A stretch of DNA of 48,693 nt from Xanthomonas dyei (GCF_002939865.1 NZ_MDEE01000015.1:64067-112759), one strand, 5' to 3'; positions 27,836 through 37,284 are shown, numbered from the stretch's first letter. The notes: generated by a model from the sequence alone, not told the origin. Numbers and translations: made by a program.

Positions 27836-29172
27836 GCGTGCATGACGCGAATCCCTCGCAAAAACCCGCGCATCCATCTGCGGGGATTCAACCTGTGATG
27901 ATCCTTGCAGGCGGCACCGGTGGGCATATTTTCCCGGGTCTGGCCGTGGCCAAGGTGCTGCGCGCGCGCGGCGTGCCGGTGACCTGGCTGGGCGCCGACG
28001 GTGCGATGGAAACGCGGCTGGTGCCGCAGCACGATATCCAGATCGACACGCTGGCCATCAGCGGCCTGCGCGGCAAGGGCGTGATCAAGTTGCTTGGCGC
28101 ACCGGTGCGGGTGATGCGCGCGGTACGCGCTGCCGGCTTTGTGTTGCGCAAGCGGCAGCCGCGCGCGGTGGTCAGCTTCGGCGGCTTTGCGGCCGGCCCA
28201 GGCGGCCTGGCTGCCCGCCTGCTCGGCGTGCCCTTGCTCGTGCACGAACAAAATCGCGCGCCTGGCATGACCAATAAGGTGTTGTCGCGTTTTGCGCGCC
28301 GCGTACTGACCGGTTTCCCCGGCAGTTTCGCTGGCGAAGAAGCGGTGGGTAATCCGGTGCGCGCAGAAATCGCCGCGCTTCCTGCACCGGCCGCACGCCT
28401 GGTTGGGCGGGGTGGCCCGGTACGCATGTTGGTGCTCGGCGGCAGCCAGGGCGCACGCGCATTGAATCAAGCCGTGCCGTCGGCACTGGCCGCGCTCGGG
28501 CATCCGGATGTCCAAGTGCGCCACCAGTGCGGCGAAAAACTGCGCGCCGAAGCCGAGGCTTCCTACGCGCAGGCCGGAGTGAATGCCAGCGTCGAACCGT
28601 TCATCGCCGACATGGCCGCCGCCTACGCCTGGGCCGACCTGGTGGTGTGCCGCGCCGGCGCCTCCACCCTGGCAGAGCTGTGTGCTGCCGGTGTCGGCAG
28701 CGTGCTGGTGCCCTTTGCCGCCGCCGTCGACGATCACCAGACCCGCAATGCCGAATACCTGGTCGGCGCCGACGCCGCCGTGCTGCTCAAGCAGGACGAC
28801 ACGTTGCCCGTGCGCCTGCAGCAGGTCTTGCAGGCCCTGCTCACCGACCCCGCGCGCCGCCTGTCGATGGCGCAAGCCGCCCGCACCCTGGCCAAGCCGG
28901 ATGCCGCCGAGCGTATCGCCGACATTGTTTTGTATGAAGCCGGGACCGGGGACCGGGGACCGGGGACCGGTGGCAAGCACGATCAACGGCATGGAAGTAC
29001 CGGGACCCGCGATCCGCAACGCGGGGGGCGTGAACAACAGAATCCACAGCAGACAGGTATGCACGCAGATAATCATCATGGGCAGGCGCAACGCGCTGCC
29101 GCTGCTTCGCTCTTCCCGGGTCCCGGGTCCCGGGTCCCCGGTCCCGCCACCTCCATCGGAGGTGCCCAGTGA
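27832..29172 (+). CDS. murG: MurG, lipid II-forming GlcNAc transferase
   Basis: The product is 446 aa, versus about 355 in E. coli. An ~20-residue N-terminal extension precedes [21 protein letters not shown] (nucleotide-loop GGTGGH at 27-32). Other motifs: [45 protein letters not shown], and the UDP-GlcNAc site [23 protein letters not shown] followed by [11 protein letters not shown]. The family-like part ends near [11 protein letters not shown] (about 370). The last ~75 residues are translated from a heptamer-arm repeat and are low-complexity Gly/Pro/Arg and then His/Gln/Ala-rich. The stop overlaps the murC start (GTGA). Confidence 0.96.
   Translation: MSVHDANPSQKPAHPSAGIQPVMILAGGTGGHIFPGLAVAKVLRARGVPVTWLGADGAMETRLVPQHDIQIDTLAISGLRGKGVIKLLGAPVRVMRAVRAAGFVLRKRQPRAVVSFGGFAAGPGGLAARLLGVPLLVHEQNRAPGMTNKVLSRFARRVLTGFPGSFAGEEAVGNPVRAEIAALPAPAARLVGRGGPVRMLVLGGSQGARALNQAVPSALAALGHPDVQVRHQCGEKLRAEAEASYAQAGVNASVEPFIADMAAAYAWADLVVCRAGASTLAELCAAGVGSVLVPFAAAVDDHQTRNAEYLVGADAAVLLKQDDTLPVRLQQVLQALLTDPARRLSMAQAARTLAKPDAAERIADIVLYEAGTGDRGPGTGGKHDQRHGSTGTRDPQRGGREQQNPQQTGMHADNHHGQAQRAAAASLFPGPGSRVPGPATSIGGAQ
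28942..29148. repeat. Heptamer-arm inverted repeat 4 (inside murG 3' end)
   Basis: The left arm 28942-28970 is four GGGACCG units. The right arm 29115-29148 is GGGTCCC/CGGTCCC units. The ~144-nt centre is the longest of the family and includes an extra CGGGACCCG at about 29001. On the sense strand the left arm satisfies the G-quadruplex pattern (four G-runs with 3-nt loops). The element is fully open in the murG frame. Confidence 0.9.
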
Positions 29173-30602
29173 TCCGCCGTCTGCAGGACAGTGGCGATCT
29201 GGTCCGCGCATTTCCGCGCGTGCACTTCGTCGGCATCGGCGGCACCGGCATGAGCGGCATTGCCGAGGTCATGCTGACGCTGGGCTATGAAGTGTCCGGC
29301 TCGGACAACGCCGACAATGCAGCCACCCGCCGCCTGGCCAAGCTCGGTGCGCGCGTGATGCGCGGCCACTCGGCCGCCAACGTGCTCGGCACCGATTGCG
29401 TTGTGGTGTCCAGCGCGATCCGCGAAGACAACCCCGAGCTGATGGAAGCGCGCAGCCAGCGCATTCCGATCATGCCGCGTGCGGCGATGCTGGCCGAGCT
29501 GATGCGCTTCCGCCGCGGCATTGCAGTCGCCGGCACGCACGGCAAGACCACCACCACCAGCCTGGCCGCGGCCGTGCTGAGCGAAGGTGGCCTGGACCCG
29601 ACCTTCGTCATCGGCGGGCAACTGCTGGCGGCCGGCGCCAATGCCAAGCTCGGCGGCGGCCAGTGGCTGGTGGCCGAAGCCGATGAAAGCGATGGCAGCT
29701 TCCTGCGTCTGAATCCGTTGATGGCGGTGATCACCAACATCGACTCGGATCACCTGGAAAACTACGGCAACGATTTCTCGCGCATCCAGGCGGCATTCGC
29801 AGAATTCCTGCAGCGCCTGCCGTTCTACGGCCTGGCCCTGCTGTGCATCGACGACCCGGAAGTGGCCGCGCTGGCCGGCAAGACGCCGCGCCATGTGATG
29901 AGCTACGGCATGAGCGAAAACGCCGACGTGCGCGCCGAAGATGTAGTGCAGGACGGCCCGCGCATGCGCTTCACCTTGCGCCTGCCCGAAGGCTCCACCA
30001 CGCCGGTGACGCTGGCCTTGCCGGGCCGTCACAACGTGCTCAACGCATTGGCCGCTGCCGCGATCGGTTGGCAGCTCGGCGTGGAGCCGCAGACCATTGC
30101 GCGCGCGCTGGAAAACTTTGCGGGCATCGGCCGGCGTTTCAACGATCTGGGCGAAGTCACCACCAGCACCGGTGCGCGCGTGCGGGTGGTCGACGATTAC
30201 GGCCACCATCCCCGCGAGCTGGAAGCGGTGTTCGCCGCCGCCCGCGGTGGCTGGCCGGACAAGCGCCTGGTCGTCGCATTCCAGCCGCACCGCTACAGCC
30301 GTACCCGCGATCAGTTCGACGCATTCGCCGCCGTGCTCAGCACCGTCGATGCATTGGTGTTGAGCGAAGTCTATCCGGCCGGCGAAGCGCCGATTCCCGG
30401 TGCAGACTCGCGTGCCCTGGCGCGTGCCATCCGTGCGCGCGGCCGTAGCGAGCCGGTCGTGGTCGGGCAGATTGCCGGCCTGGCCGAAGTGTTGCCGGAC
30501 GTGCTGCAGGACGGCGATCTGCTGTTGATGATGGGGGCCGGCGACATCGGTTATGTGGCCCAGCACATCATCCATCACGGCTTTGTCGGAGAGCAGGCAT
30601 GA
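29169..30602 (+). CDS. murC: MurC, UDP-MurNAc:L-alanine ligase
   Basis: The product is 477 aa from the GTG overlapping the murG stop; GGAGGTG precedes it. Motifs: [32 protein letters not shown] (122-131), [48 protein letters not shown] and [10 protein letters not shown]. It adds L-Ala, the first residue of the peptide stem, in the cytoplasm. It ends on an ATGA overlap with ddl. Confidence 0.97.
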   Translation: MIRRLQDSGDLVRAFPRVHFVGIGGTGMSGIAEVMLTLGYEVSGSDNADNAATRRLAKLGARVMRGHSAANVLGTDCVVVSSAIREDNPELMEARSQRIPIMPRAAMLAELMRFRRGIAVAGTHGKTTTTSLAAAVLSEGGLDPTFVIGGQLLAAGANAKLGGGQWLVAEADESDGSFLRLNPLMAVITNIDSDHLENYGNDFSRIQAAFAEFLQRLPFYGLALLCIDDPEVAALAGKTPRHVMSYGMSENADVRAEDVVQDGPRMRFTLRLPEGSTTPVTLALPGRHNVLNALAAAAIGWQLGVEPQTIARALENFAGIGRRFNDLGEVTTSTGARVRVVDDYGHHPRELEAVFAAARGGWPDKRLVVAFQPHRYSRTRDQFDAFAAVLSTVDALVLSEVYPAGEAPIPGADSRALARAIRARGRSEPVVVGQIAGLAEVLPDVLQDGDLLLMMGAGDIGYVAQHIIHHGFVGEQA

Positions 30603-31654
30603 GCGCGTCCTCTATCGGGACCCGGGACCCGGGAACCGGGACCGGTGAAGAGCAGATCGTGCAGCCCGCGTCTTCTGCTGTTACGGGTCCCGGGTCCCGG
30701 GTCCCCGGTCCCGCACCGTCGCGAACCAGCGACCCCGCCGCGTTCGGGCGCGTCGCCGTGCTGCTTGGCGGCACCTCGTCCGAGCGCGAAGTGTCGTTGA
30801 ATTCCGGCAGTAACGTGCTGGACGCGCTGCGCGCGCGCGGTGTCGATGCGCAGCCGGTGGACGGTATTCCCGCCTTGGCGCAGGCGCTGGTCGCGCAGCG
30901 CTTCGACCGTGTGTTCAACGTGCTGCATGGCCATAACGGCGGCGGCGAAGACGGCATCGTGCAGGGCTTGATGGAAGCCTTCGGCATCCCGTACACCGGC
31001 TCCAACGTGCTCGGCTCGGCGTTGAGCATGGACAAGATCCGCACCAAGCAGGTGTGGTTGTCGCTGGATCTGCCGACGCCGCGTTACGCGCGTCTGGCTG
31101 CCGGCGCCAGCGCAGACCAGATCCACGCCGCTGCACGGCAGATCGGCTTGCCGGTGATCGTCAAGCCGGCCAACGAAGGCTCCAGCGTCGGTATCAGCCG
31201 CGTGTTCGATCAGGCCCAGCTCGAAGAAGCGGTGCTGCTGGCTGCGCGCTACGACGGTGCGCTGTTGATGGAGCAACTGATCGAAGGCGACGAACTCACC
31301 GTGGCCATTCTGGGCGAGACCGCGCTGCCGTCGATTCGCATCGTGCCCAAGTGCCAGTGGTACGACTACAACGCCAAGTACGTGGCCGACGACACCCAGT
31401 ACCTGTGCCCGGGTCTGGATGGCGATGCCGAAACCCAGATCGGTCAGCTGGCATTGGACGCTTTTCGCGCCGCTGGCGCACGCGGCTGGGGGCGCGTCGA
31501 TGTCATGCGCGATCGCAGCAGCGGCCAGCCGTATCTGCTCGAAGTCAACACCGCTCCGGGCATGACCAGCCACTCGCTGGTTCCCAAGGCCGCGCGTCAG
31601 CTCGGCATCGATTTCGAAGAGCTGGTCTGGCGCGTGCTGGAGCAGACGCTATGA
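30599..31654 (+). CDS. ddlB: Ddl (DdlB), D-alanine:D-alanine ligase
   Basis: The product is 351 aa. The ATP-grasp core begins at about residue 49 ([19 protein letters not shown]) and contains [23 protein letters not shown] and the C-terminal [18 protein letters not shown]. The first ~45 residues are read from a heptamer-arm repeat and include the periodic [10 protein letters not shown] and GPGSRVPGP. No credible ATG or GTG lies between the repeat and the core, so the extension should be made unless a non-standard start is used. The start overlaps the murC stop (ATGA). It supplies D-Ala-D-Ala to MurF. Confidence 0.96.
   Translation: MSASSIGTRDPGTGTGEEQIVQPASSAVTGPGSRVPGPAPSRTSDPAAFGRVAVLLGGTSSEREVSLNSGSNVLDALRARGVDAQPVDGIPALAQALVAQRFDRVFNVLHGHNGGGEDGIVQGLMEAFGIPYTGSNVLGSALSMDKIRTKQVWLSLDLPTPRYARLAAGASADQIHAAARQIGLPVIVKPANEGSSVGISRVFDQAQLEEAVLLAARYDGALLMEQLIEGDELTVAILGETALPSIRIVPKCQWYDYNAKYVADDTQYLCPGLDGDAETQIGQLALDAFRAAGARGWGRVDVMRDRSSGQPYLLEVNTAPGMTSHSLVPKAARQLGIDFEELVWRVLEQTL
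30617..30713. repeat. Heptamer-arm inverted repeat 5 (inside ddl 5' end)
   Basis: The left arm 30617-30645 is GGGACCC units with one GGGAACC. The right arm 30684-30713 is the complement. The centre is itself nearly symmetric (GAAGAGCAG ... CTTCTGCTGTT). It lies 18 bp inside the ddl coding region. Confidence 0.9.
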
Positions 31655-31779
31655 ATCCGGGACAGGGGACCCGGGACCCGGGACCCGGGAACAACAAAAG
31701 CATCCGCGCGTTTGCTCGGGCTTTTACGGGTCCCCGGTCCCCGGTCCCCGGTCCCGCAGCGCGCGGAGCGTGCCAATGA
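31651..31779 (+). CDS. 42-aa bridging ORF between ddl and ftsQ (hypothetical)
   Basis: ATG 31651 overlaps the ddl stop (ATGA) and its own TGA (31777-31779) overlaps the ftsQ ATG at 31776. The peptide (starting [16 protein letters not shown], ending RGACQ) is read almost entirely from heptamer repeat 6. It has the 7-residue Gly/Pro/Arg periodicity expected of a 7-bp unit. No function is suggested; it may carry ribosomes from ddl to ftsQ or not be translated. Confidence 0.35.
   Translation: MNPGQGTRDPGPGNNKSIRAFARAFTGPRSPVPGPAARGACQ
31658..31756. repeat. Heptamer-arm inverted repeat 6 (ddl-ftsQ junction)
   Basis: The left arm 31658-31690 is GGGACAG then GGGACCC units. The right arm 31727-31756 is CGGTCCC units. 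The centre starts CAACAAAAGC and ends GGGCTTTTA, inwardly complementary. It fills nearly the whole space between ddl and ftsQ. Confidence 0.9.
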
Positions 31780-32612
31780 ACGCCACCCTGCGCATCCTGG
31801 CCTGGTTGATTGCGGTGGCGCTGGTCGCGTTGCCGGTGGTGGCCGTGCTCAATGGGTGGGTGGGTGCCGAGCGCTGGCCGTTGGCGAAGTTGCGGGTGTC
31901 CGGCGATTTCAAACGGGTGCCGGCCGAACAATTGCGCGCGGTGGTGCTGCCGTACGCGCGCGCCGGCTTCTTTGCAGTGAAGCTGCAGCAGGCGCAAGAC
32001 GCCATTGCGCAGTTGCCGTGGGTGGAAAGTGCGCAGGTGCGCAAGCGTTGGCCGGACGTGCTGGAAGTGCGCGTGACCGAACACAAGCCGTTCGCGCGCT
32101 GGGGCACCGACCGCATGCTGTCCGAACAGGGCCGGTTATTCCGCACCCCACCGTTGTTGAAGGATTTCAAGTTGCCCCAACTCGGCGGGCCGGACAGCAA
32201 GACCCAGGATGTGGTCGCGCTGTACAACGAATCGCGCGCCTTGTTTGCGCCGACCGGCCTGGATGTGGAACGTCTGGAGATGGACGCGCGTGGCAGCTGG
32301 TCGCTGGGGCTGAGCAATGGTCTGCAGATCATGATCGGACGTGACGATGCGCGCGCACGTCTGCAACGGTTCGCGCGCGTGCTGCCGCAGCTGGCCGACC
32401 CGCAGCGCCCGATCGCGCGTGCCGACCTGCGTTATACCAACGGCTTTACCGTTGAAAGGCGAATGGAGAATGGGGAATCGGGAATGGAGAAGAAGCCCAA
32501 GCAGGCATCGCCCGCTGCGCCTCACGCACTTGTTCTCAATACTCCCCGCATTCGTGCACCGCTGTTGACTATTCCCCATTCCCCATTCGCTATTCCCGGC
32601 TTTAAGACATGA
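31776..32612 (+). CDS. ftsQ: FtsQ, divisome protein
   Basis: The product is 278 aa from ATG 31776 (GGAG 7 bp upstream); GTG 31770 is an alternative. A short cytoplasmic start is followed by one membrane helix (ILAWLIAVALVALPVVAVL), a POTRA domain (LRVSGDFKRVPAEQLRAVV to EVRVTEHKPFARWG), then the FtsQ-type beta domain (LFRTPPLLKDFKLPQLGGPD, MDARGSWSLGLSNGLQIMIG, ADLRYTNGFTVERR). The last ~50 residues (from about 229) are translated from a heptamer repeat. FtsQ binds FtsBL in the periplasm, so the tail would be periplasmic. It ends on an ATGA overlap with ftsA. Confidence 0.94.
   Translation: MNATLRILAWLIAVALVALPVVAVLNGWVGAERWPLAKLRVSGDFKRVPAEQLRAVVLPYARAGFFAVKLQQAQDAIAQLPWVESAQVRKRWPDVLEVRVTEHKPFARWGTDRMLSEQGRLFRTPPLLKDFKLPQLGGPDSKTQDVVALYNESRALFAPTGLDVERLEMDARGSWSLGLSNGLQIMIGRDDARARLQRFARVLPQLADPQRPIARADLRYTNGFTVERRMENGESGMEKKPKQASPAAPHALVLNTPRIRAPLLTIPHSPFAIPGFKT
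32461..32599. repeat. Heptamer-arm inverted repeat 7 (inside ftsQ 3' end)
   Basis: The left arm 32461-32487 is GGAGAATG, GGGAATC and GGGAATG units. The right arm 32571-32599 is CATTCCC units. The centre is about 83 nt. It is translated as the FtsQ tail and stays in frame to the ATGA overlap with ftsA. Confidence 0.88.
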
Positions 32613-33844
32613 ATCGCAAAGGCGACAAATCCCTCATCGTTGGACTGGACATCGGCACCTCCAAGGTCGTCGCGCTGGTCGGCGAGTACTCGCCCGGCAA
32701 TCCGATCGAAGTGATCGGCATCGGTTCGCATGAGTCGCGCGGTCTCAAGCGCGGCGTGGTGGTGGATATCGAATCCACCGTGCAGTCGATCCAGCGCGCA
32801 GTCGAAGAAGCCGAGCTGATGGCCGGCTGCGAAATCCGCTCGGTGTACGCATCGATCTCCGGTAACCACGTGCAGTGCAAGAACTCGCCCGGCATCGTGC
32901 CGATCCGCGATGGCGAAGTGACCTGGAGCGACCTGGAGCGCGTGCTCGACGCCGCCAAGGCCGTGGCCATTCCTGCCGACCAACGCATCCTGCATGCGAT
33001 CCCGCGCGAATACGTGCTGGACGATTCGCAGGAAGGCATCCGCAACCCGGTCGGCATGACCGGCGTGCGCCTGGAGGTGCATGCGCATCTGGTCGTGTGC
33101 GCGCAATCGGCCGCCGCCAACATCACCAAGTGCGTGCAGAAATGCGGCCTGCAGGTGGACGATCTGGTGCTGTCGTCGCTGGCGTCGTCGGTTGCCGTGC
33201 TGACCGCCGACGAGCGCGAGCTGGGCGTGGTGCTGGTGGATATCGGCGCCGGCACCACCGACCTGGCGGTGTACGTGCAGGGCGCGATCTGCCATACCGC
33301 CTCTCTGCCGATCGCCGGCGACCACGTCACCAACGACATCGCGCACATGCTGCGCACGCCCACGCCGGAAGCCGAGCAGATCAAGGTGCGTTACGCGTGC
33401 GCCCTGGCGCAGCTGGCCACCGCCGAAGAAAGCATCCAGGTGCCGTCGGTGGGCGACCGCCCGCCGCGCCGCATGCCGCGTCATGCGCTCGCGCAGGCCG
33501 TGCAGGGCCGTTACGAAGAAATTTTTGAAATGGTGCAGGCCGAACTACGCCGCTCCGGATTCGAAGAAATGGTGCGCGCCGGCATGGTGCTCACCGGTGG
33601 CGCGTCGAAGATGGAAGGCGTGGTCGAATTGGCCGAAGAAATGTTGCAGATGCCGGTGCGCGTGGGCATTCCGCAGCACGTCACCGGCCTGGGCGAAGTC
33701 GTCGGCAACCCGGTGCACGCCTCCGGCGTGGGCCTGTTGCTGATGGGCAGCCAGATCGAACACCCGCGCCGCCCGTCGATCCCGACCGGCCGCGCAGGAA
33801 GCTTGTTCAAGAAATTGAAGAACTGGTATCGCGGCGAATTCTGA
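32609..33844 (+). CDS. ftsA: FtsA, actin-like divisome anchor
   Basis: The product is 411 aa. Actin-fold motifs: LIVGLDIGTSKVVALVGE, SHESRGLKRGVVVDIESTV, the 1C domain around SVYASISGNHVQCKNSPG, LVDIGAGTTDLAVYVQG and VLTGGASKMEGVVELAEEML. The C-terminal amphipathic helix GSLFKKLKNWYRGEF attaches it to the membrane. It tethers FtsZ filaments and recruits later divisome proteins. Confidence 0.98.
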   Translation: MNRKGDKSLIVGLDIGTSKVVALVGEYSPGNPIEVIGIGSHESRGLKRGVVVDIESTVQSIQRAVEEAELMAGCEIRSVYASISGNHVQCKNSPGIVPIRDGEVTWSDLERVLDAAKAVAIPADQRILHAIPREYVLDDSQEGIRNPVGMTGVRLEVHAHLVVCAQSAAANITKCVQKCGLQVDDLVLSSLASSVAVLTADERELGVVLVDIGAGTTDLAVYVQGAICHTASLPIAGDHVTNDIAHMLRTPTPEAEQIKVRYACALAQLATAEESIQVPSVGDRPPRRMPRHALAQAVQGRYEEIFEMVQAELRRSGFEEMVRAGMVLTGGASKMEGVVELAEEMLQMPVRVGIPQHVTGLGEVVGNPVHASGVGLLLMGSQIEHPRRPSIPTGRAGSLFKKLKNWYRGEF

Positions 33845-34112
33845 CGAATCGGGATTTGGGATTCGGGAATTGGTTGAAGCAAAGGCAGAGCGGTTGCGGC
33901 AGGTTTGAGTGGAGAGCGGTGAGAGCGGGCAGGACGTAATTTTTTTGTGGTTCCGCCGAGGAGGCAGTGGTTGGCGTGAAGGTGATTCGTTGCTGCGATT
34001 CCCCATTCCCGACTCCCCCATTCCCGGTATTCAAACAACAACATTCGCCGACATGCGGGTGTTGGGCTGGCGAACGGAGCACTCCGATTCCCCATTCCCG
34101 ATTCCCCATTCA
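33845..34112. repeat. Heptamer-arm repeat 8 (ftsA-ftsZ gap), with a second C-rich arm
   Basis: The G-rich arm 33845-33873 (GGGATTT, GGGATTC, GGGAATT units) starts at the ftsA stop. C-rich arms lie at 33997-34030 and 34084-34112. Two C arms to one G arm suggests two nested or overlapping copies. The centre starts TTGAAGCAAAGGCAG, as in repeat 1. This is the only cluster junction here without stop-start overlap; ftsZ has its own ribosome-binding site (AGAGGA) after the repeat. Confidence 0.85.
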
Positions 34113-34135
34113 CGGCATCTCAAGAGGACACTGAC

Positions 34136-35371
34136 ATGGCACATTTTGAACTGATCGAAAAGATGGCTCCCAACGCGGTCATCAAGGTCGTTGGCGTGGG
34201 CGGCGGCGGCGGTAACGCGGTTGCGCACATGGTCAACACCAACGTCGATGGCGTGGAATTCATCACCGCCAACACCGACTCGCAGGCGATCAAGAACTGC
34301 GGCGCCAAGTTGCAGCTGCAGCTCGGCACCAACGTGACCAAGGGCCTGGGCGCAGGCGCCAATCCGGAAGTCGGCCGTCAGGCGGCGCTGGAAGATCGCG
34401 AGCGCATCATGGACGCCTTACAGGGTGCGGACATGGTATTCATCACCGCCGGTATGGGCGGCGGCACCGGTACCGGCGCGGCCCCCGTGGTTGCGCAGCT
34501 GGCCAAGGAGATGGGCATCCTGACCGTGGCCGTGGTCACCAAGCCGTTCCCGTTCGAAGGCCGTCGCCGCATGCAGGTAGCGCTCAAGGGCATCGAGGAA
34601 CTGAGCCAGCATTGCGATTCGTTGATCACCATTCCAAACGAAAAGCTGATCACCGTGCTTGGCCGTAATGCCACCATGATCCAGGCCTTCCGCGCTGCCA
34701 ACGACGTGCTGCAGGGCGCCGTGCAGGGCATCGCCGATCTGATCGTGCGTCCGGGTCTGATCAACGTCGACTTTGCCGACGTGCGCACCGTGATGTCGGA
34801 AATGGGTCTGGCCATGATGGGCACCGGTTCGGCACGCGGCGACGATCGCGCGCAGGCCGCTGCCGAAGCCGCCATCCAGAACCCGCTGCTGGACGATGTG
34901 AACCTGGCCGGTGCCAACGGCATCCTGGTCAACATCACCGCCGGCCCGGACTTCACCATGGCCGAGTTCGACGAGATCGGCCGCACCATCGAAGCGTTCG
35001 CCTCGGAAGATGCCACTGTGGTCGTCGGCACCGTGCTCGACCCGGACATGCAGGACGAAGTGCGCGTGACCGTGGTGGCCACCGGCCTGAACCGTGCGGT
35101 TGCCCGCCAGACCCAGCGTCCGGACCAGCGCGCGCCGATCAAGCTGGTGCGCAATGCCACCACCGGCCAGCCGGAATTCGGCGACTTCGACACCACCAGC
35201 GGCGACGCGGTGTCCAAGGCCGTCGGCGGCAGCATGGGCCTGGGCCTGCGTCGTCCGAGCAGCGACTCGGTCGGCAGCGGCCACAGTGCCGGCAATGCTG
35301 CACCGCCGGCCGCAGACCTGCCCAACGATTACCTGGATATCCCGGCGTTCCTGCGCCGCCAGGCCGACTGA
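34136..35371 (+). CDS. ftsZ: FtsZ, tubulin-like division GTPase
   Basis: The product is 411 aa. GTP-binding features: [18 protein letters not shown], the tubulin signature GGGTGTG (108-114) and the T7 loop [21 protein letters not shown] variable linker leads to the conserved C-terminal peptide [13 protein letters not shown], which binds FtsA and other partners. It polymerises into the Z-ring. It is separated from ftsA by 291 nt and followed by a strong terminator. Confidence 0.98.
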   Translation: MAHFELIEKMAPNAVIKVVGVGGGGGNAVAHMVNTNVDGVEFITANTDSQAIKNCGAKLQLQLGTNVTKGLGAGANPEVGRQAALEDRERIMDALQGADMVFITAGMGGGTGTGAAPVVAQLAKEMGILTVAVVTKPFPFEGRRRMQVALKGIEELSQHCDSLITIPNEKLITVLGRNATMIQAFRAANDVLQGAVQGIADLIVRPGLINVDFADVRTVMSEMGLAMMGTGSARGDDRAQAAAEAAIQNPLLDDVNLAGANGILVNITAGPDFTMAEFDEIGRTIEAFASEDATVVVGTVLDPDMQDEVRVTVVATGLNRAVARQTQRPDQRAPIKLVRNATTGQPEFGDFDTTSGDAVSKAVGGSMGLGLRRPSSDSVGSGHSAGNAAPPAADLPNDYLDIPAFLRRQAD

Positions 35372-35450
35372 TGGGCGTCGGCTGCGTCGCCACGGCGGCG
35401 TAGCCCGCCCCACCCGACCGCTGTCGGGGCTGTAATGCCATGTCCTTTTC

Positions 35451-35480
35451 TGCCGGATCGGTCACGATCCGGCAGCTTTT
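35451..35480 (+). terminator. Rho-independent terminator after ftsZ
   Basis: TGCCGGATCG-GTCA-CGATCCGGCA is a perfect 10-bp stem with a 4-nt loop, followed by GCTTTT. It ends the dcw transcript before lpxC. The AT-rich stretch 35520-35545 after it (with TAAAAT at 35528 and GATAAT at 35537) probably holds the lpxC promoter. Confidence 0.85.
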
Positions 35481-35601
35481 GCAATGGCAAGACAGTGGCA
35501 TGACACCTCTCATCACGCGTAATTTGTTAAAATTCGGATAATGTTTACCCAATAGACAGTCGGTTCAGCGTCTGTCTGCATTGTTCCTCCAGACTTCGCA
35601 T

Positions 35602-36513
35602 ATGACCCAGCAACGCACTCTTAAAAACACCATTCGCGCCACCGGCGTCGGCCTGCATAGCGGCGACAAGGTGTACATGACGCTGCGACCGGCCCCGGTC
35701 GATCACGGCGTGGCGTTCCGGCGTGTGGACCTGGAACCGGTCATCGAAGTCCCCGCCGATGCCGAGCTGGTCACCGAGACCACGCTGTGTACCGGTCTGA
35801 CCTGCAACGGCGCCAAGATCCAGACCGTCGAACACCTGATGTCGGCACTGGCCGGCCTGGGTGTGGACAACGTCATCGTCGAACTGTCCTCGGCCGAGTT
35901 GCCGATCATGGACGGTTCGTCCGGCCCGTTCGTGTTCCTGCTGCAGTCGGCAGGCATCGTCGAGCAGAACAAGGCCAAGCGCTTCATCCGCATCAAACAG
36001 CCGGTGGAAGTGCGCGAGGGCGACAAGGTCGCGCGCTTCGAGCCGTACGACGGCTACAAGCTGGGCTTCACCATCGAATTCAATCACCCGATGATCCCGG
36101 CCAAGCAATCGCGCCAGGAAATCGAGTTCTCCACCTCGGCCTACGTCAAGGAAATCTCGCGCGCCCGCACCTTCGGCTTCATGCGCGACCTTGAGTACAT
36201 GCGCGAGCGCAATCTGGGCCTGGGCGGTTCGATGGACAACGCCATCGTGCTGGACGAGTTCCGCGTGCTCAACGAAGACGGCTTGCGCTACACCAACGAA
36301 TTCGTGCGCCATAAAATCCTGGATGCCATCGGCGACCTCTATCTGGCCGGCGGCGCCATTCTGGGCGCCTACGAAGGCTTCAAGTCCGGGCATGCGCTCA
36401 ACAACAAGCTGGTGCGCGCGCTGCTGGCGGACCAGGCCGCCTGGGAATGGGTCAGCTTCCCCGAAGGAACCGAGCAACCGCCGGTGACCTACGCCAGCCC
36501 CGTCTACGCCTGA
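35602..36513 (+). CDS. lpxC: LpxC, UDP-3-O-acyl-GlcNAc deacetylase
   Basis: The product is 303 aa from ATG 35602. Motifs: [34 protein letters not shown] (first zinc His), [53 protein letters not shown] (His and Asp of the zinc site) and [15 protein letters not shown] (catalytic His). It catalyses the committed step of lipid A synthesis. It lies after the dcw cluster behind its own terminator and promoter region. Confidence 0.98.
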   Translation: MTQQRTLKNTIRATGVGLHSGDKVYMTLRPAPVDHGVAFRRVDLEPVIEVPADAELVTETTLCTGLTCNGAKIQTVEHLMSALAGLGVDNVIVELSSAELPIMDGSSGPFVFLLQSAGIVEQNKAKRFIRIKQPVEVREGDKVARFEPYDGYKLGFTIEFNHPMIPAKQSRQEIEFSTSAYVKEISRARTFGFMRDLEYMRERNLGLGGSMDNAIVLDEFRVLNEDGLRYTNEFVRHKILDAIGDLYLAGGAILGAYEGFKSGHALNNKLVRALLADQAAWEWVSFPEGTEQPPVTYASPVYA

Positions 36514-36837
36514 GACAGGCAAGACCCGCCGCGCCGCCTTCAGGTTCGCACGGCTTCTGCCCGATGGCGATGGGTAGCTGCATGAGATCGGCTAAACGCC
36601 CCCGCCCCCCGCCGCTGGCCGTTCGCCGACTGTGTCTACCCCGTGGCTATGTGTCAGGGAATGCCGCAATCGGCACCGAAAGCGTGAGCCAGGTCGGATT
36701 TAGGTCCCGTTCTTAACTCTTTTTTAAGACTTCTCTAACTCCTGCGGGCGCCATGACCGCTAGGATGCGTCGGGTCGTGCGTGGTCTTCGCAATCTTTTC
36801 ACGCACTGCTGGCCGCCCGGAGATGGCGGCAGGGACG
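36514..36837. other. Gap between lpxC and dciA with no gene seen
   Basis: 324 bp hold no credible ORF. A T-rich tract (TTAACTCTTTTTTAAGAC) lies near 36713-36730. TAGGAT near 36762 could be a -10, but nothing on the plus strand follows it closely. No repeats of the heptamer family are present. Confidence 0.5.
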
Positions 36838-37284
36838 TCACCGCTTGGTCGGCACGACGTCCTGCAAGGATGCCAGTGCCTCGCGCAGACCCTTGTGCGT
36901 GGCTTCGGACACCGGCCGTGGACGGTCGCGGTTCTGCTGCATTGGGGAATGCAGTGGAGTGCTTGCCGTCTTGACGGTCACTGCGGTGGCCTTCAACCCG
37001 ATGGACCGGGCGGCATCAAGAAGTTGGGTCTCGGCGAGCCGCACCTTGGCATGCCAGATCGGTGAATCAACCAGAAAAACGAGCTGTTCGCCCCGGACAT
37101 TGGCCAACCGGCAACGGGTGGCCAGATGGGGCGGTAACAGGGGGCGCAACTGCCGGTCCAGCGCATCGAGCCACAAGGCGCGGCGCAAGGGGTCGCCAGC
37201 CTTTTCACCCAGCGCGGCCTCGATGGCCTGCTGCGGAGCGGAAGGGTTGCGTGCGTTGGACTTGGGCTTGGACATGACACTCAT
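36838..37284 (-). CDS. dciA: DciA-like (DUF721) replicative helicase loader
   Basis: The product is 148 aa. After a basic N-terminus, the DUF721 core includes RALWLDALDRQLRPLLPPHLATRC, LANVRGEQLVFLVDSPIWHAKVRLAE (quoted as two parts) and LLDAARSIGL. The DSPIWHAKVR segment is typical of DciA, the DnaB loader that is ancestral to DnaC-type loaders. The tail is Arg/Pro-rich. Start at 37284 or 37275 (both ATG). The neighbourhood lpxC-dciA-M23-secA is a conserved gammaproteobacterial one. Its first codon abuts the start of the divergent M23 gene. Confidence 0.85.
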   Translation of the reverse strand: MSVMSKPKSNARNPSAPQQAIEAALGEKAGDPLRRALWLDALDRQLRPLLPPHLATRCRLANVRGEQLVFLVDSPIWHAKVRLAETQLLDAARSIGLKATAVTVKTASTPLHSPMQQNRDRPRPVSEATHKGLREALASLQDVVPTKR

